From positions 1 to 64,000 of the forward strand of contig NZ_CP054841.1 of assembly GCF_013363755.1 (NCBI RefSeq): DNA of 64,000 nucleotides, written 5' to 3'. Of the stretch, positions 52,988-62,265 are shown piece after piece. A program made the translations under genes and the position numbers. Numbering within the stretch: the stretch's first letter is position 1; the number at the start of each line of letters is the position of its first letter. The notes under the pieces are model-generated. The model saw only the letters and a program-made list of their open reading frames with translations. It made no database searches and was not told where the DNA came from. The DNA comes from Comamonas antarctica (GTDB taxonomy: Bacteria; Pseudomonadota; Gammaproteobacteria; Burkholderiales; Burkholderiaceae_C).

Positions 52988-53755
52988 TCAGAGCATCATG
53001 CCGCCCGAGACCTCGATGCGCTGGCCCGTGATCCAGCGGTTGCCGTCGGACAGCAGCGCGGCGACGGCGCCGCCGATATCGTCGGGCAGGCCGACGCGGC
53101 CCAGCGCCGTGAGGCCGCGCAGGTGCGCATTCACCTGCGCGTTGTCGCGCACCGTGCCGCCGCCGAAGTCGGTTTCAATCGCGCCCGGCGCGATGGTGTT
53201 CACCGTGATGCCGCGCGGCCCGAGCTCCTTGGCCAGATAGCGCGTCAGCACCTCGATGCCGCCCTTCATCATGGCGTAGGCGGCGTAGCCCGGAAAGCTG
53301 AAACGCGCCAGCCCTGACGAGGTATTGACGATGCGCCCGCCGTCGGCGATCAAGGGCAGCAGTTGCTGCGTCAGGAAGAACGGGCCCTTGAGATGGACAT
53401 CGGCCAGCAGATCGAACTGCGCCTCGGTGGTCTCGGCAACCGCTGCCGTGAAGCCCATGCCCGCGTTGTTCACCAGATAGTCGAAGCGTTCGCGCTGCCA
53501 GGTGTCGGCAAGGGCGCGCCGCACCTGGCCGGCAAACGCCGCAAAGCCCTGGCTGCCGCCGACATCGAGGCGCAGCGCCACGGCGCGGCTGCCCTGGGCC
53601 GCGATCTGCGCGACCAGTTCGTGCGCCGCGGCGGCGTTGTCTTTGTAGGTGAGGATCAGCTGCACGCCTTGTGCGGCCAGATGCAGCGCGGCGCTGCGGC
53701 CCAGTCCGCGGCTGGCGCCGGTGATCAAGGCAATGCGGGGAGAAGCGGTGGTCAT
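52988..53755 (-). CDS. Short-chain dehydrogenase
   Basis: A 255-residue SDR with TGASRGLG, NNAG, a serine in NTSSG, YAMMKG (active-site Tyr and Lys), and C-terminal WITGQRIEVSGGMML. It resembles FabG-like oxidoreductases of unknown substrate. It is divergent from a LysR gene, which probably controls it. Confidence 0.9.
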   Translation of the reverse strand: MTTASPRIALITGASRGLGRSAALHLAAQGVQLILTYKDNAAAAHELVAQIAAQGSRAVALRLDVGGSQGFAAFAGQVRRALADTWQRERFDYLVNNAGMGFTAAVAETTEAQFDLLADVHLKGPFFLTQQLLPLIADGGRIVNTSSGLARFSFPGYAAYAMMKGGIEVLTRYLAKELGPRGITVNTIAPGAIETDFGGGTVRDNAQVNAHLRGLTALGRVGLPDDIGGAVAALLSDGNRWITGQRIEVSGGMML

Positions 53756-53864
53756 GGGAAATCTCGCTGGCGGGTGGAAGAAGGCTTGACTCTAGGTGTT
53801 CTGCGCCAGCGGATAAACACGCAAATACCTATTACACTGTCCACTCAATCCATACAATCGCGCC

Positions 53865-54770
53865 ATGGATCTCCACGCGTTACGCATCTTCTGCCGCGTT
53901 GCCGCGCTGGGCAGCTTCACCCAGGCCGCGCAGCAGTTGGGCCTGACCAAAAGCCGCGTATCGGCGGCCGTGCAGCGGCTCGAAGTGCAGCTGGGCACGC
54001 GCCTGCTGCAGCGCACCACGCGCCAGGTGCGGCTGACCAGCGATGGCCAGCAGTTTCTCGCGCGCTGCGAGGCGCTGCTCGCCGATGCCGAGCAGCTGCA
54101 AGCCATGTTCCAGCCCGCGGCCAACGGCCTGCGCGGGCGGCTGCGCATCGATCTGCCGCATGCGCTGGCGCGCGACCTGATCATTCCGCGCCTGCCGGAA
54201 TTCCTCGCCGCCCATCCGCTGCTGCAGATCGGCATCAGCACCAGCGACCAGCGCGTGGATCCGGTGCAAGACGGCTTCGACTGCGTGCTGCGCATCGGCA
54301 CGCTGGCCAGCACCGAGCTGATCGCGCGGCCGCTGGGTGCGATGGCAATGTGCAATCTCGCCAGCCCGGCCTATCTTGCCGCGCACGGCACGCCGCGCTG
54401 CCTCGCCGATCTCGACCGGCATAGTCTGGTCCACTATGCGGGCACGCTGGGACTGCAGGGCGCGGGCTGGGAGTACCGCGACGGCGCGCAGAACCGGGTG
54501 CACCCCATGCGCTGCAGCCTGGTGGTCAATGGCACGGATGCGTACCAGGCGGCCTGCCTGGCCGGGCTGGGCCTGATCCAGGCGCCGCTGCGCGGTGCGC
54601 AGCATCTGCTCGACCAGGGACGGCTGGTCGCGGTGCTGCCCGAGTTCACGCCCGCGCCGATGCCGGTGGCGCTGCTCTATCCGCACCGCCGGCAGCTCGC
54701 GCCGCGCGTGGCGGCCTGCCTGAACTGGATGGCCGGGGTGCTCGCGCCGCAGCTCGATGCCAGCCCATGA
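53865..54770 (+). CDS. LysR-type regulator
   Basis: A 301-residue LysR protein; HTH residues about 4-62 (GSFTQAAQQLGLTKSRVSAA), effector domain about 90-300, of the CrgA/TTRQVRLT-type subgroup (QRTTRQVRLTSDGQQFL). Its position between the SDR gene and the molybdenum hydroxylase genes suggests control of one or both. Confidence 0.9.
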   Translation: MDLHALRIFCRVAALGSFTQAAQQLGLTKSRVSAAVQRLEVQLGTRLLQRTTRQVRLTSDGQQFLARCEALLADAEQLQAMFQPAANGLRGRLRIDLPHALARDLIIPRLPEFLAAHPLLQIGISTSDQRVDPVQDGFDCVLRIGTLASTELIARPLGAMAMCNLASPAYLAAHGTPRCLADLDRHSLVHYAGTLGLQGAGWEYRDGAQNRVHPMRCSLVVNGTDAYQAACLAGLGLIQAPLRGAQHLLDQGRLVAVLPEFTPAPMPVALLYPHRRQLAPRVAACLNWMAGVLAPQLDASP

Positions 54771-54785
54771 ATACTGACTGGGTCT

Positions 54786-54800
54786 ATTAGCTGCACTAAT
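54786..54800. promoter_or_regulatory. ATTAG-N5-CTAAT operator before the iorAB genes
   Basis: ATTAG-CTGCA-CTAAT is a perfect inverted repeat with 5-bp arms, 80-94 bp before the 2Fe-2S subunit ATG and just after the LysR stop codon. It fits the T-N11-A pattern of LysR sites. The same arms and spacing occur at 60302-60316. Confidence 0.6.
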
Positions 54801-54879
54801 GAACGACCCGGCAAATAATGCGGCCTCCGGTGCGCGCAGCGCGGCGCGCCCTCCCCCTTCATTTCGCCAGGATCCCGCC

Positions 54880-55350
54880 ATGACAAGACTGCAAGTCAAC
54901 GGTCAAGCCAAAGACATCGATGTGCCCGAAGACATGCCCTTGCTCTGGGTGCTGCGCGACGAGCTCGGCATGACCGGCACCAAGTTCGGCTGCGGCATGG
55001 CGCTGTGCGGCGCCTGCACGGTGCATGTCGATGGCGCGCCGGTGCGTGCCTGCGTCACGCCGGTCTCGGTGGTCGCCGGGCGCGCCGTGGCGACCATCGA
55101 AGCCATGGCGCAGGACCGCGTCGGCGCTGTCGTGCAGCGCGCCTGGGTCGAGAACAACGTGGCCCAGTGCGGCTACTGCCAGGCCGGCCAGATCATGAGC
55201 GCCGTGAACCTGCTCAAAACCACGCCGCAGCCCAGCGACAGCGAGATCGACGAAGCCATGAGCGGCAATATCTGCCGCTGCGGCACCTATGCGCGCATCC
55301 GCGCCGCGATCCAGCAGGCCGCCGGCCGGCTGGCACGGGGAGGCGTGTAA
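54880..55350 (+). CDS. IorA-like 2Fe-2S subunit of a molybdenum hydroxylase
   Basis: A 156-residue subunit with two 2Fe-2S clusters. The plant-type cluster ligands are in [20 protein letters not shown], and the second cluster in [10 protein letters not shown] and [12 protein letters not shown]. The family includes isoquinoline 1-oxidoreductase and xanthine dehydrogenase small subunits. The ATG at 54880 (MTRLQVNGQ) is preferred over 54799. It abuts the large-subunit gene, stop and start adjacent. Confidence 0.93.
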   Translation: MTRLQVNGQAKDIDVPEDMPLLWVLRDELGMTGTKFGCGMALCGACTVHVDGAPVRACVTPVSVVAGRAVATIEAMAQDRVGAVVQRAWVENNVAQCGYCQAGQIMSAVNLLKTTPQPSDSEIDEAMSGNICRCGTYARIRAAIQQAAGRLARGGV

Positions 55351-57654
55351 ATGAGCGCCCTCTTTCCTGTCTCGCGCCGCGGTTTCCTGCAAGGCGGCCT
55401 GGCCGCGCTGACGTTGGCCGTGGGCGCCGACGGCCTGGTGCGCAGCGCCAGCGCCGCCGAAGCCAAGCCCGCGAAGTATGGCGCCGACACCATGCCCGGC
55501 GGCACCGTCGACAATCCGCTGGCGTTTGTCTCGATCGCCAGCGACGGCACCGTGACCATCGTCGCGCACCGCGCCGAAATGGGCACCGGCGTGCGCACCA
55601 GCCTGCCGATGGTGGTGGCCGATGAGATGGAAGCCGTCTGGGAGCGCGTGCGCATCGTGCAGGCCGAAGCCAACGAGGCGCGCTATGGCAACCAGAATGT
55701 CGACGGCTCGCGCAGCGTGCGCCACTTCCTGCTGCCGATGCGCCGCGTCGGCGCGGCCGCGCGCCAGATGCTCGAGGCCGCGGCCGCCGCGCACTGGTCG
55801 GTGCCGGTGGCCGAAGTGCGCGCCGTGCAGCACGCGGTGCTGCATGCGCCCAGCGGGCGGCGCCTGGGCTATGGCGAACTCGCGGCCGCCGCGGCCCGCT
55901 TGCCCGTGCCCGCCGCCGATACGCTGCGGCTCAAGGCACGCGCCGAGTTCCGCTACATCGGCAAGGGACAGGTGCGCGCCACCGACCTCGAAGCCATCGG
56001 GCAGGGCCAGGCGAGCTATGGCATGGACCTGCGCCTGCCGGGCATGGTCTATGCGGTGGTGGCGCGCCCGCCGGTGCTGGGCGGCAAGCCCAGGCGCGTG
56101 GATTCGTCCAAGGCCCTGACGGTGCCAGGCGTGCTGCAGGTGGTCGAGATCCCGGCGCTGGCCGGTGCGCCCGGTTTTCAGCCGCTGGGCGGCGTGGCCG
56201 TGGTGGCACGCAATACCTGGTCGGCGCTGCAAGGCCGCGCGGCGCTGGAAATCGACTGGGACGACGGGCCCAACGCCGACTACGATTCGGCGGCCTATCG
56301 CCAGACGTTGGAGGCGGCGGCACGCGCACCGGGCAAGACCATGCGCAATGCCGGCGATGCCGCGCGCATCTGGTCCGACGCGCCCGAGAGCGCGCGCTTC
56401 GCGGCCGAATACCATGTGCCGCATCTGGCGCATGCCTCGATGGAGCCGCCGGTCGCCACGGTGTGCCTCCAGGGCGGGCGCGCCGAAGTCTGGACCTCGG
56501 TCCAGAACCCCGCGGCCGCCCAGTCGGCGGTGGCGGCCCGGCTCCAGCTCAAGCCCGAGCACGTCAAGGTCCATGTACTGCTGCTGGGCGGCGGCTTCGG
56601 GCGCAAGTCCAAGCCCGACTTCGTCGACGAAGCCGCGATCGTCGCCCAGGCCCTGCCCGCGGGCACGCCGGTCAAGCTGGTGTGGACGCGCGAGGACGAT
56701 CTGCAGCACGACTATCTGCATACCGTATCGGTGGAGCGGCTCGAAGCCGTCATGGACGACAGGGCCCAGGTCCAGTCGTGGCTGCACCGCAGCGCCGCGC
56801 CGACCATTGCCTCGCTGTTCAGCGTGGGCGCCAAGGGCCAGCAGCTGTTCGAGTCGGCGATGTCGGCCATCAACATGCCCTACCGCATTCCCCATGTGCG
56901 CGTGGAAACCGCCGAAGTCGCGGCGCACACGCGCATCGGCTGGTTCCGCTCGGTGGCCAACATCCCGCATGCGTTTGCCGCGCAGTGCTTCATTGCCGAG
57001 CTCGCGCACCGCGCGGGCCGCGACCACCGCCAGTTCGCGCTCGAGTTGATCGGCCCGGCGCGCAGCATCGACCCGACCACGCTGGGCGACAGCTGGAATT
57101 ACAGCGAGTCGCCCACGCTCTACCCCTATGACACCGGCCGGCTGCGCGGCGTGATCGAGGCCGCATGCCAGGGCGCGGGCTGGGGCCGCAGCCTGCCCCC
57201 GGGCCATGGCCTGGGCCTCGCGTTCTGCTACAGCTTTCTGAGCTACACCGCGACGGTCGTCGAAGTCGCCGTCGATGCGCAGGGCGAGATCAAGGTCGTG
57301 GCCGTCGACATGGCCATCGACTGCGGCCCGCAGATCAACCCCGAGCGCATCCGCGCCCAACTCGAAGGCGGCGCGATCATGGGCCTGGGCCTGGCGCTCA
57401 GCAGCGAGATCAGCTTTGCGCAGGGGCGCGTGCAGCAGAGCAACTTCCACGACTACGAAGTGCTGCGCCACGCGGCCGCGCCGCGCGTGCTGCGCACCCA
57501 CCTGGTCAACGACAACCACGCGCTGCCGCCGGGCGGCGTGGGCGAGCCGCCCGTGCCGCCCGTGGCGCCGGCGCTGTGCAATGCCATCTTCGCCGCCACC
57601 GGCGAGCGCGTGCGCAGCCTGCCGGTGCGCCGGCTGGAACGCCCAGCGCGCTGA
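55351..57654 (+). CDS. IorB-like molybdopterin-binding large subunit
   Basis: A 767-residue catalytic subunit of the xanthine dehydrogenase/IorB type. A Tat signal (SRRGFLQGGLAALTLAVGAD) exports the folded cofactor-loaded enzyme. Molybdopterin contacts include LLLGGGFGRKSK, and the catalytic Glu is in GVGEPPVPPVAPAL near the end. Substrate: an N-heterocycle or aldehyde, not predictable. No third cytochrome subunit and no XdhC/PaoD-like maturation gene is present in the window. Confidence 0.93.
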   Translation: MSALFPVSRRGFLQGGLAALTLAVGADGLVRSASAAEAKPAKYGADTMPGGTVDNPLAFVSIASDGTVTIVAHRAEMGTGVRTSLPMVVADEMEAVWERVRIVQAEANEARYGNQNVDGSRSVRHFLLPMRRVGAAARQMLEAAAAAHWSVPVAEVRAVQHAVLHAPSGRRLGYGELAAAAARLPVPAADTLRLKARAEFRYIGKGQVRATDLEAIGQGQASYGMDLRLPGMVYAVVARPPVLGGKPRRVDSSKALTVPGVLQVVEIPALAGAPGFQPLGGVAVVARNTWSALQGRAALEIDWDDGPNADYDSAAYRQTLEAAARAPGKTMRNAGDAARIWSDAPESARFAAEYHVPHLAHASMEPPVATVCLQGGRAEVWTSVQNPAAAQSAVAARLQLKPEHVKVHVLLLGGGFGRKSKPDFVDEAAIVAQALPAGTPVKLVWTREDDLQHDYLHTVSVERLEAVMDDRAQVQSWLHRSAAPTIASLFSVGAKGQQLFESAMSAINMPYRIPHVRVETAEVAAHTRIGWFRSVANIPHAFAAQCFIAELAHRAGRDHRQFALELIGPARSIDPTTLGDSWNYSESPTLYPYDTGRLRGVIEAACQGAGWGRSLPPGHGLGLAFCYSFLSYTATVVEVAVDAQGEIKVVAVDMAIDCGPQINPERIRAQLEGGAIMGLGLALSSEISFAQGRVQQSNFHDYEVLRHAAAPRVLRTHLVNDNHALPPGGVGEPPVPPVAPALCNAIFAATGERVRSLPVRRLERPAR

Positions 57655-57662
57655 GCTGCCGC

Positions 57663-58562
57663 ATGCTCAGGCGCAACTTCAACGACCTGCTGTCGTTCGT
57701 GACGGTGGCGCGCGAGGGCAGCTTCACGCGCGCCGCGTCGGTGCTGGGCGTGACGCAGTCGGCGCTGAGCCAGGCCATCGGCGGGCTCGAGTCGCGCCTG
57801 GAGATCCGGCTGCTGACGCGCACCACGCGCAGCGTCTCGCTCACCGCCGCGGGCGAGCGCCTGCTGGCAACGCTGGGCCAGCGCTTCGACGAGATCGAAG
57901 TCGAACTCGACGCGCTGACGGCGCTGCGCAACAAGCCCGCGGGCCGGGTGCGCATCACCTGCGGCGAGCAGGTGCTGCGCGGCGTGCTGCTGCCCAAGCT
58001 CACGCCGCTGCTGCGCGACTACCCCGACATCCAGATGGAGTTCGATGTCAACTACGCGCTGCGCGATATCGTCGCCGACCGCTTCGACGCCGGTGTGCGC
58101 CTGGGCGGCACCATCGACAAGGACATGATCGCGGTCGCCATCAGCGCACCGTTTCGCATGGCGGTCGCCGGTTCGCCGGCCTACTTCGAACAGCACTCGG
58201 TGCCGAAGACGCCGCGCGATCTCACCGGCCACAATTGCATCAACCAGCGCATGCAGACCGCGGGCGGGCTGTTCACCTGGGATTTCGAGCGCCGCGGCAA
58301 GCCGCTGAACGTGCGCGTCGAGGGCCAGACCATCTTCAACACCACGCCCGGCATCGTCGACGCGGCCTTGGCCGGCCTGGGCCTGGCGCATCTGCCCGAG
58401 CAAGAGTTCGCGCCGCATTTCGCCCAAGGCCAGTTGCTGCGCGTGCTCGAGGACTGGTGCCCGCTGCTGCCGGGTTTCCATCTCTACTATCCGAGCCGGC
58501 GTCAGCCTTCGCCCGCGTTCTCGCTGGTGCTCGATGCACTGCGCGCCGCGCCCCTGAGCTGA
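57663..58562 (+). CDS. LysR-type regulator
   Basis: A 299-residue LysR regulator with HTH residues about 5-65 (GSFTRAASVLGVTQSALSQA) and the TTRSVSLTAAGERLLATLG segment of the same subgroup as the neighbours. It starts 8 bp after the iorB-like stop and is probably cotranscribed with the hydroxylase genes, so it may be their regulator. The ATG at 57663 is used; the frame is open from 57165. Confidence 0.9.
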   Translation: MLRRNFNDLLSFVTVAREGSFTRAASVLGVTQSALSQAIGGLESRLEIRLLTRTTRSVSLTAAGERLLATLGQRFDEIEVELDALTALRNKPAGRVRITCGEQVLRGVLLPKLTPLLRDYPDIQMEFDVNYALRDIVADRFDAGVRLGGTIDKDMIAVAISAPFRMAVAGSPAYFEQHSVPKTPRDLTGHNCINQRMQTAGGLFTWDFERRGKPLNVRVEGQTIFNTTPGIVDAALAGLGLAHLPEQEFAPHFAQGQLLRVLEDWCPLLPGFHLYYPSRRQPSPAFSLVLDALRAAPLS

Positions 58563-58568
58563 TGGCCT

Positions 58569-59306
58569 TCAGCCGCGCAGTGTGCGCGCCAACAGCGCCA
58601 GCAAGGCCTGCCAGCCGCGCTCGGCGCAGGCTGCGTCATGCACCGGGAAGTCGGGCACCATCCAGCCGTGGGGCGCGGGGTATTGCTCGCTTGCATAGCG
58701 CACGCCCGCCGCCGCCAGCGCCGCCTCGAAGCGCTGCGCCATGGCCGGCGGATAACTGTCATCGTTCTCGGCACTGGCAATGTAGACCTCTGCCTTGAGC
58801 GCCGGAACAAGCCAATGCGGGCTGGCCGGCGCGTCGGTGGCCAGCCGGCCGCCATGGAAGCTGGCCACGGCGGCAAAGCGCGCCGGATGGCGCGCGGCCG
58901 CGGCCAGGGCCAGGCCGGCGCCCATGCAAAAGCCCACGGCGCCGACCTGGCGGCCCGCCACATCGCTGCGGGTATCGAGGTAGGCCAGCAGCGCGTCGGT
59001 GTCGCGCGCGGCCTTGTCGGTGCCGGTGGTGGCAATCAGCGGGCCCAGGATCGCACCCGCATCGCCCTGGAAAACCTCGGCCGGCACCAGCGGCGCATAA
59101 GGACCGAAGCGGTAGTAGAGATCGGGCAGCAGCACCACATAGCCGCCCTCGGCCAGCTTCCTGGCCATGTCGCGCATGGCCGGGCGCATGCCGCCGGCAT
59201 CGCCATGGAAGATCACGGCCGGCCAGGGGCCCGCGCCCTCCGGCGTGAATACATCGGCCGGGCATTGGCCGTCCAGGGTCTGGATCACTATGGGTTCTAC
59301 GGGCAT
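58569..59306 (-). CDS. Dienelactone hydrolase family protein
   Basis: A 245-residue alpha/beta hydrolase of the dienelactone hydrolase family. The nucleophile is Cys in GFCMGAGLA, the acid Asp in ENDDSYPP, and His in YPAPHGWMV. These enzymes open dienelactones or other esters in aromatic catabolism, though many are of unknown specificity. It is convergent with the LysR gene at 57663 and adjacent to another LysR gene. Confidence 0.92.
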   Translation of the reverse strand: MPVEPIVIQTLDGQCPADVFTPEGAGPWPAVIFHGDAGGMRPAMRDMARKLAEGGYVVLLPDLYYRFGPYAPLVPAEVFQGDAGAILGPLIATTGTDKAARDTDALLAYLDTRSDVAGRQVGAVGFCMGAGLALAAAARHPARFAAVASFHGGRLATDAPASPHWLVPALKAEVYIASAENDDSYPPAMAQRFEAALAAAGVRYASEQYPAPHGWMVPDFPVHDAACAERGWQALLALLARTLRG

Positions 59307-59362
59307 GCAAGCTTTCGCAAGGGCAAAAGCCTATGCTACGGCCAACGCAGAGCAAGGGGCCG

Positions 59363-60298
59363 TCACGCCTTGAAATACGCGCGCAGGAAATCGCCGAGCT
59401 GCTGCGCCGCGGGCGTGGGCCGCTCGGCGGGCAGCAGCAGGCCCAGCGGCTCCATCGGCGCGCTGCCGGCCACCTGCAGTTCGACGATCTCGCCGCTGCG
59501 CAGCAAGGGCCGCAGCATGGTCAGCGGCAGCACCGTGAGCAGGTCATGGTTGAGCAGCAGCCACCAGAGCATGGTCGCGGTGCGCGTGACCAGGGGATGC
59601 AGCTGCAGCGGCTGGCGGCAACGCGCCGAGATGCTGTCGAGCTGCTCGCGCGCGGCCGAACCCGAGGGCAAGGCCATCCAGACGGCGCTCTCGAGTGCGT
59701 CGCGGTCCGCCGCGCCGCGGCGCGCCAGCGGATGCCCGGCGCGGCAGACGATCGCAAACCGGTCTTCCAGCAGCGCGTGGAACACCCAGCCTTCGGGAAT
59801 GACCGGCGGGCGCCGGCAGGCCACGAGATCGACCTCGCCGCGCGCAATGGCCTGCAACTGCTCGTCGTTCTCCGCCTCGCGCAGGTGGATCTGGATCTGC
59901 GGCCAGCGCACATGGAAAGCCGACAAGGTGTCGATCAGCAAGCCATTGGTGGCGGAGATCGATGCCGCCAGCCGCACTTGGCCTTCGCCCTGGCGCTGGC
60001 GCGCCTCCACCGCCTGGGCCGTGTCGCGGATGCCCAGCAGCATCTGGCGCGCCAGCGGCAACAGGTCAAGGCAGGCCGGCGTCGGATGCACGCCCTTGGC
60101 ATGGCGCTGGAACAGTGGCGTCTCCAGCAGTGCCTCGAGATAGGCCAGCGTCTGCGTCACCGAGGACTGGGTGACGCCAATGGCGTCAGCGGTGCGCTGG
60201 ATGCTGCCCAGCTCGGCGAGCTTGAGCAGGATCTGGATATGGCGGAACTTGCCGCGCGCCAGCAGGCGGTTGAGCAGTGTGGTGGCGGTCGCGGGCAT
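59363..60298 (-). CDS. LysR-type regulator
   Basis: A 311-residue LysR protein. HTH residues about 20-70 (LGSIQRTADAIGVTQSSVTQ), effector domain with PLFQRHAKGVHPTPACLDLL and an effector region from about 100. Divergent from the TctC/hydrolase operon, with an ATTAG-N5-CTAAT site 3 bp before its start, it probably controls that operon and itself. Confidence 0.9.
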   Translation of the reverse strand: MPATATTLLNRLLARGKFRHIQILLKLAELGSIQRTADAIGVTQSSVTQTLAYLEALLETPLFQRHAKGVHPTPACLDLLPLARQMLLGIRDTAQAVEARQRQGEGQVRLAASISATNGLLIDTLSAFHVRWPQIQIHLREAENDEQLQAIARGEVDLVACRRPPVIPEGWVFHALLEDRFAIVCRAGHPLARRGAADRDALESAVWMALPSGSAAREQLDSISARCRQPLQLHPLVTRTATMLWWLLLNHDLLTVLPLTMLRPLLRSGEIVELQVAGSAPMEPLGLLLPAERPTPAAQQLGDFLRAYFKA

Positions 60299-60300
60299 CG

Positions 60301-60317
60301 TATTAGTCTAGCTAATA
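60301..60317. promoter_or_regulatory. TATTAG-N5-CTAATA operator in the LysR/TctC divergent region
   Basis: A perfect 6-bp-arm inverted repeat, TATTAG-TCTAG-CTAATA, starting 3 bp upstream of the LysR start. It fits a T-N11-A LysR site and shares five bases of each arm and the spacing with the site before the iorAB genes. Confidence 0.65.
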
Positions 60318-60417
60318 GCCGGTGCGAAAAAGTAATTTGGCAGCGCCGGCCGGCACGCCGATGATGCCGGCAGACGACGACACAGGTACGCCCACGTACC
60401 GGCAAAAGGAGACAAGC

Positions 60418-61410
60418 ATGAACCGATTCAGCCGCAGAAGCGCCTGCCTGGCATTGTCCGGGCTGGCCAGCCTGGCCCTCGCCGCACCCGCCCTGGCCCA
60501 GACCCCGGCCGACAGCTGGCCCAGCCGCGCCATCCGCGTGATCGTGCCGACGCCGCCCGGAGGCGCCTACGACGCCACCATGCGCCCGCTGGCGCAGGAA
60601 CTCTCGCAAGCGCTCAAGCAGCCGGTCGTGGTGGAGAACCGCCCCGGCGCGGGCAACATCATCGGCGCCCAGGCCGGCGCGGCGGCAGCGCCCGACGGCT
60701 ACACGCTGACCATGACCGGCATGGTCAACACGATTGCCGCCGGCATCTACGACAAGCTGCCCTTCGACATCGTCGGGGATTTCAGCCATGTCGGCTCGAT
60801 CGGCGCGGCCGCGCAGTGGCTGGTGGTGCGCAGCGATGCGGGTTTCGGCTCCCTGCAGGAACTGCTGGCCAAGGCCAGGGCCGAGCCCGGCAGGATCAAC
60901 TACGCGAGTTCGGGCAACGGCAGCACCGGCCATCTGCTGGTGGAGCTGCTGCAGCGCAGCGCCGGCATCCAGCTGATGCATGTGCCCTACAAGGGCGGCG
61001 CCCCCGCGCTGCAGGATGTGCTGGGCGGCGTGGTGTCGGTGATCGTGGTGCCGCCCAACACCGCCATCCCGCATGTCAAGGCCGGCAAGCTCAAGCTGCT
61101 GGCGGTATCGACGGCGCAGCGCAATTCCGCCTATCCCGATGTGCCCACCTTCGAGGAGCTGGGTTTCGCGCAGATGACGGTGAGTTCCTGGGTCGGACTG
61201 TCCGCGCCCAAGGGCACACCGCCGGCCGTCGTGCAAAAGCTCAATGCCGCGATGGCGGCCAGCCTGGCCAAGCCGGCGCTGCGCACGCGGCTGGAGAACG
61301 ACGGCATGACGCCGCTGACCATGACCGCGGCGCAGTTCAGCGACCTGGTGCGCAGCGATGCCCAGCGCTGGATACAGCTCACGCGCAGCCTGAACATCAA
61401 GGCCAACTGA
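60418..61410 (+). CDS. Bug/TctC periplasmic receptor 3
   Basis: A 330-residue periplasmic solute-binding protein. The signal peptide is followed by WPSRAIRVIVPTPPGGAYDA and VVVENRPGAGNI, both family loops, and CPYKGG-like VPYKGGAPALQDV further on. AAAAGGAGA lies before the ATG at 60418. It is divergent from a LysR gene and is followed at 24 bp by an alpha/beta hydrolase, suggesting uptake and hydrolysis of one substrate. Confidence 0.93.
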   Translation: MNRFSRRSACLALSGLASLALAAPALAQTPADSWPSRAIRVIVPTPPGGAYDATMRPLAQELSQALKQPVVVENRPGAGNIIGAQAGAAAAPDGYTLTMTGMVNTIAAGIYDKLPFDIVGDFSHVGSIGAAAQWLVVRSDAGFGSLQELLAKARAEPGRINYASSGNGSTGHLLVELLQRSAGIQLMHVPYKGGAPALQDVLGGVVSVIVVPPNTAIPHVKAGKLKLLAVSTAQRNSAYPDVPTFEELGFAQMTVSSWVGLSAPKGTPPAVVQKLNAAMAASLAKPALRTRLENDGMTPLTMTAAQFSDLVRSDAQRWIQLTRSLNIKAN

Positions 61411-61434
61411 CCCCTCCCACTCCCTCTGACTGCC

Positions 61435-62238
61435 ATGCCATTTATCGTTTCCCACGGCCGCAAGATCTATTACGAACGCCACGGACAAGGCCCGGCGCTG
61501 CTGTTTTGCCATGGCGCGGGCTCCAACGCCGCCACCTGGTGGCAGCAGCTGCCGGTGTTCGCGCGCGAATTCAGCTGCCTCGCCATGGACCTGCGCTGCT
61601 TCGGCCGCTCCGTCGCGCCGCTGGACGAATTCGAGTTCGCGCTGTTTGTCGACGATGCGCTGGCCGTGCTCGATGCCGAGCATGTCGAGCGCGCGGTTGT
61701 CATCGGCCAGTCGCTCGGCGGCATGGTGGGCGTGCGCCTGGCGCTGCAGCATGCGCCGCGGCTGTCGGCCTTTGTCGCCTGCGACACCTCGCTGACCATC
61801 GACCACCCGGCGCTGCTCGACGCCATGGCATGGCGCGTGACGCGCGTGCAAGCGCTCAGCGTGGAGCAGCGCTCGCTGGGCCGCTGGTTCATTGAACAGC
61901 ACCCCGACCGCGCCGCGCTCTATGCGCAGATCAACCATTTCAATCCCAGCGCCCATACCTACGACAGCGACGCCTGGGGCGCGGCCGTGACCGGGCTCAT
62001 GGCGCCGCGCAATCTGCTGCCGCTTGCCGCGCTGGCCGGCATTGACTGTCCGACGCTGTTTGTCGTCGGCAGCGAGGACCCGCTGGTGCCCATCGAGGCC
62101 ATGCAGGCGTTCGCGCAGCAAGTGCCGGGCAGCGAACTGCGCGTGGTGGAGGGCGCGGGCCACTCGGCCTACTTCGAGAAGCCCGTGGAATTCAACGAGA
62201 ATGTGCTGGCATTCCTGCGCCGCCATCTTCTGCGCTAG
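61435..62238 (+). CDS. Alpha/beta hydrolase
   Basis: A 267-residue alpha/beta-hydrolase. The oxyanion region is LFCHGAGSNAATWW, the nucleophile elbow GQSLGGMVG, the acid Asp in VGSEDPLVP, and the His in GAGHSAYFE. It likely hydrolyses an ester, lactone or enol-lactone; specificity is unknown. It follows the TctC gene by 24 bp. Confidence 0.93.
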   Translation: MPFIVSHGRKIYYERHGQGPALLFCHGAGSNAATWWQQLPVFAREFSCLAMDLRCFGRSVAPLDEFEFALFVDDALAVLDAEHVERAVVIGQSLGGMVGVRLALQHAPRLSAFVACDTSLTIDHPALLDAMAWRVTRVQALSVEQRSLGRWFIEQHPDRAALYAQINHFNPSAHTYDSDAWGAAVTGLMAPRNLLPLAALAGIDCPTLFVVGSEDPLVPIEAMQAFAQQVPGSELRVVEGAGHSAYFEKPVEFNENVLAFLRRHLLR

Positions 62239-62265
62239 TTGCCTGCGGCAACGGCGCGCCTGCCG

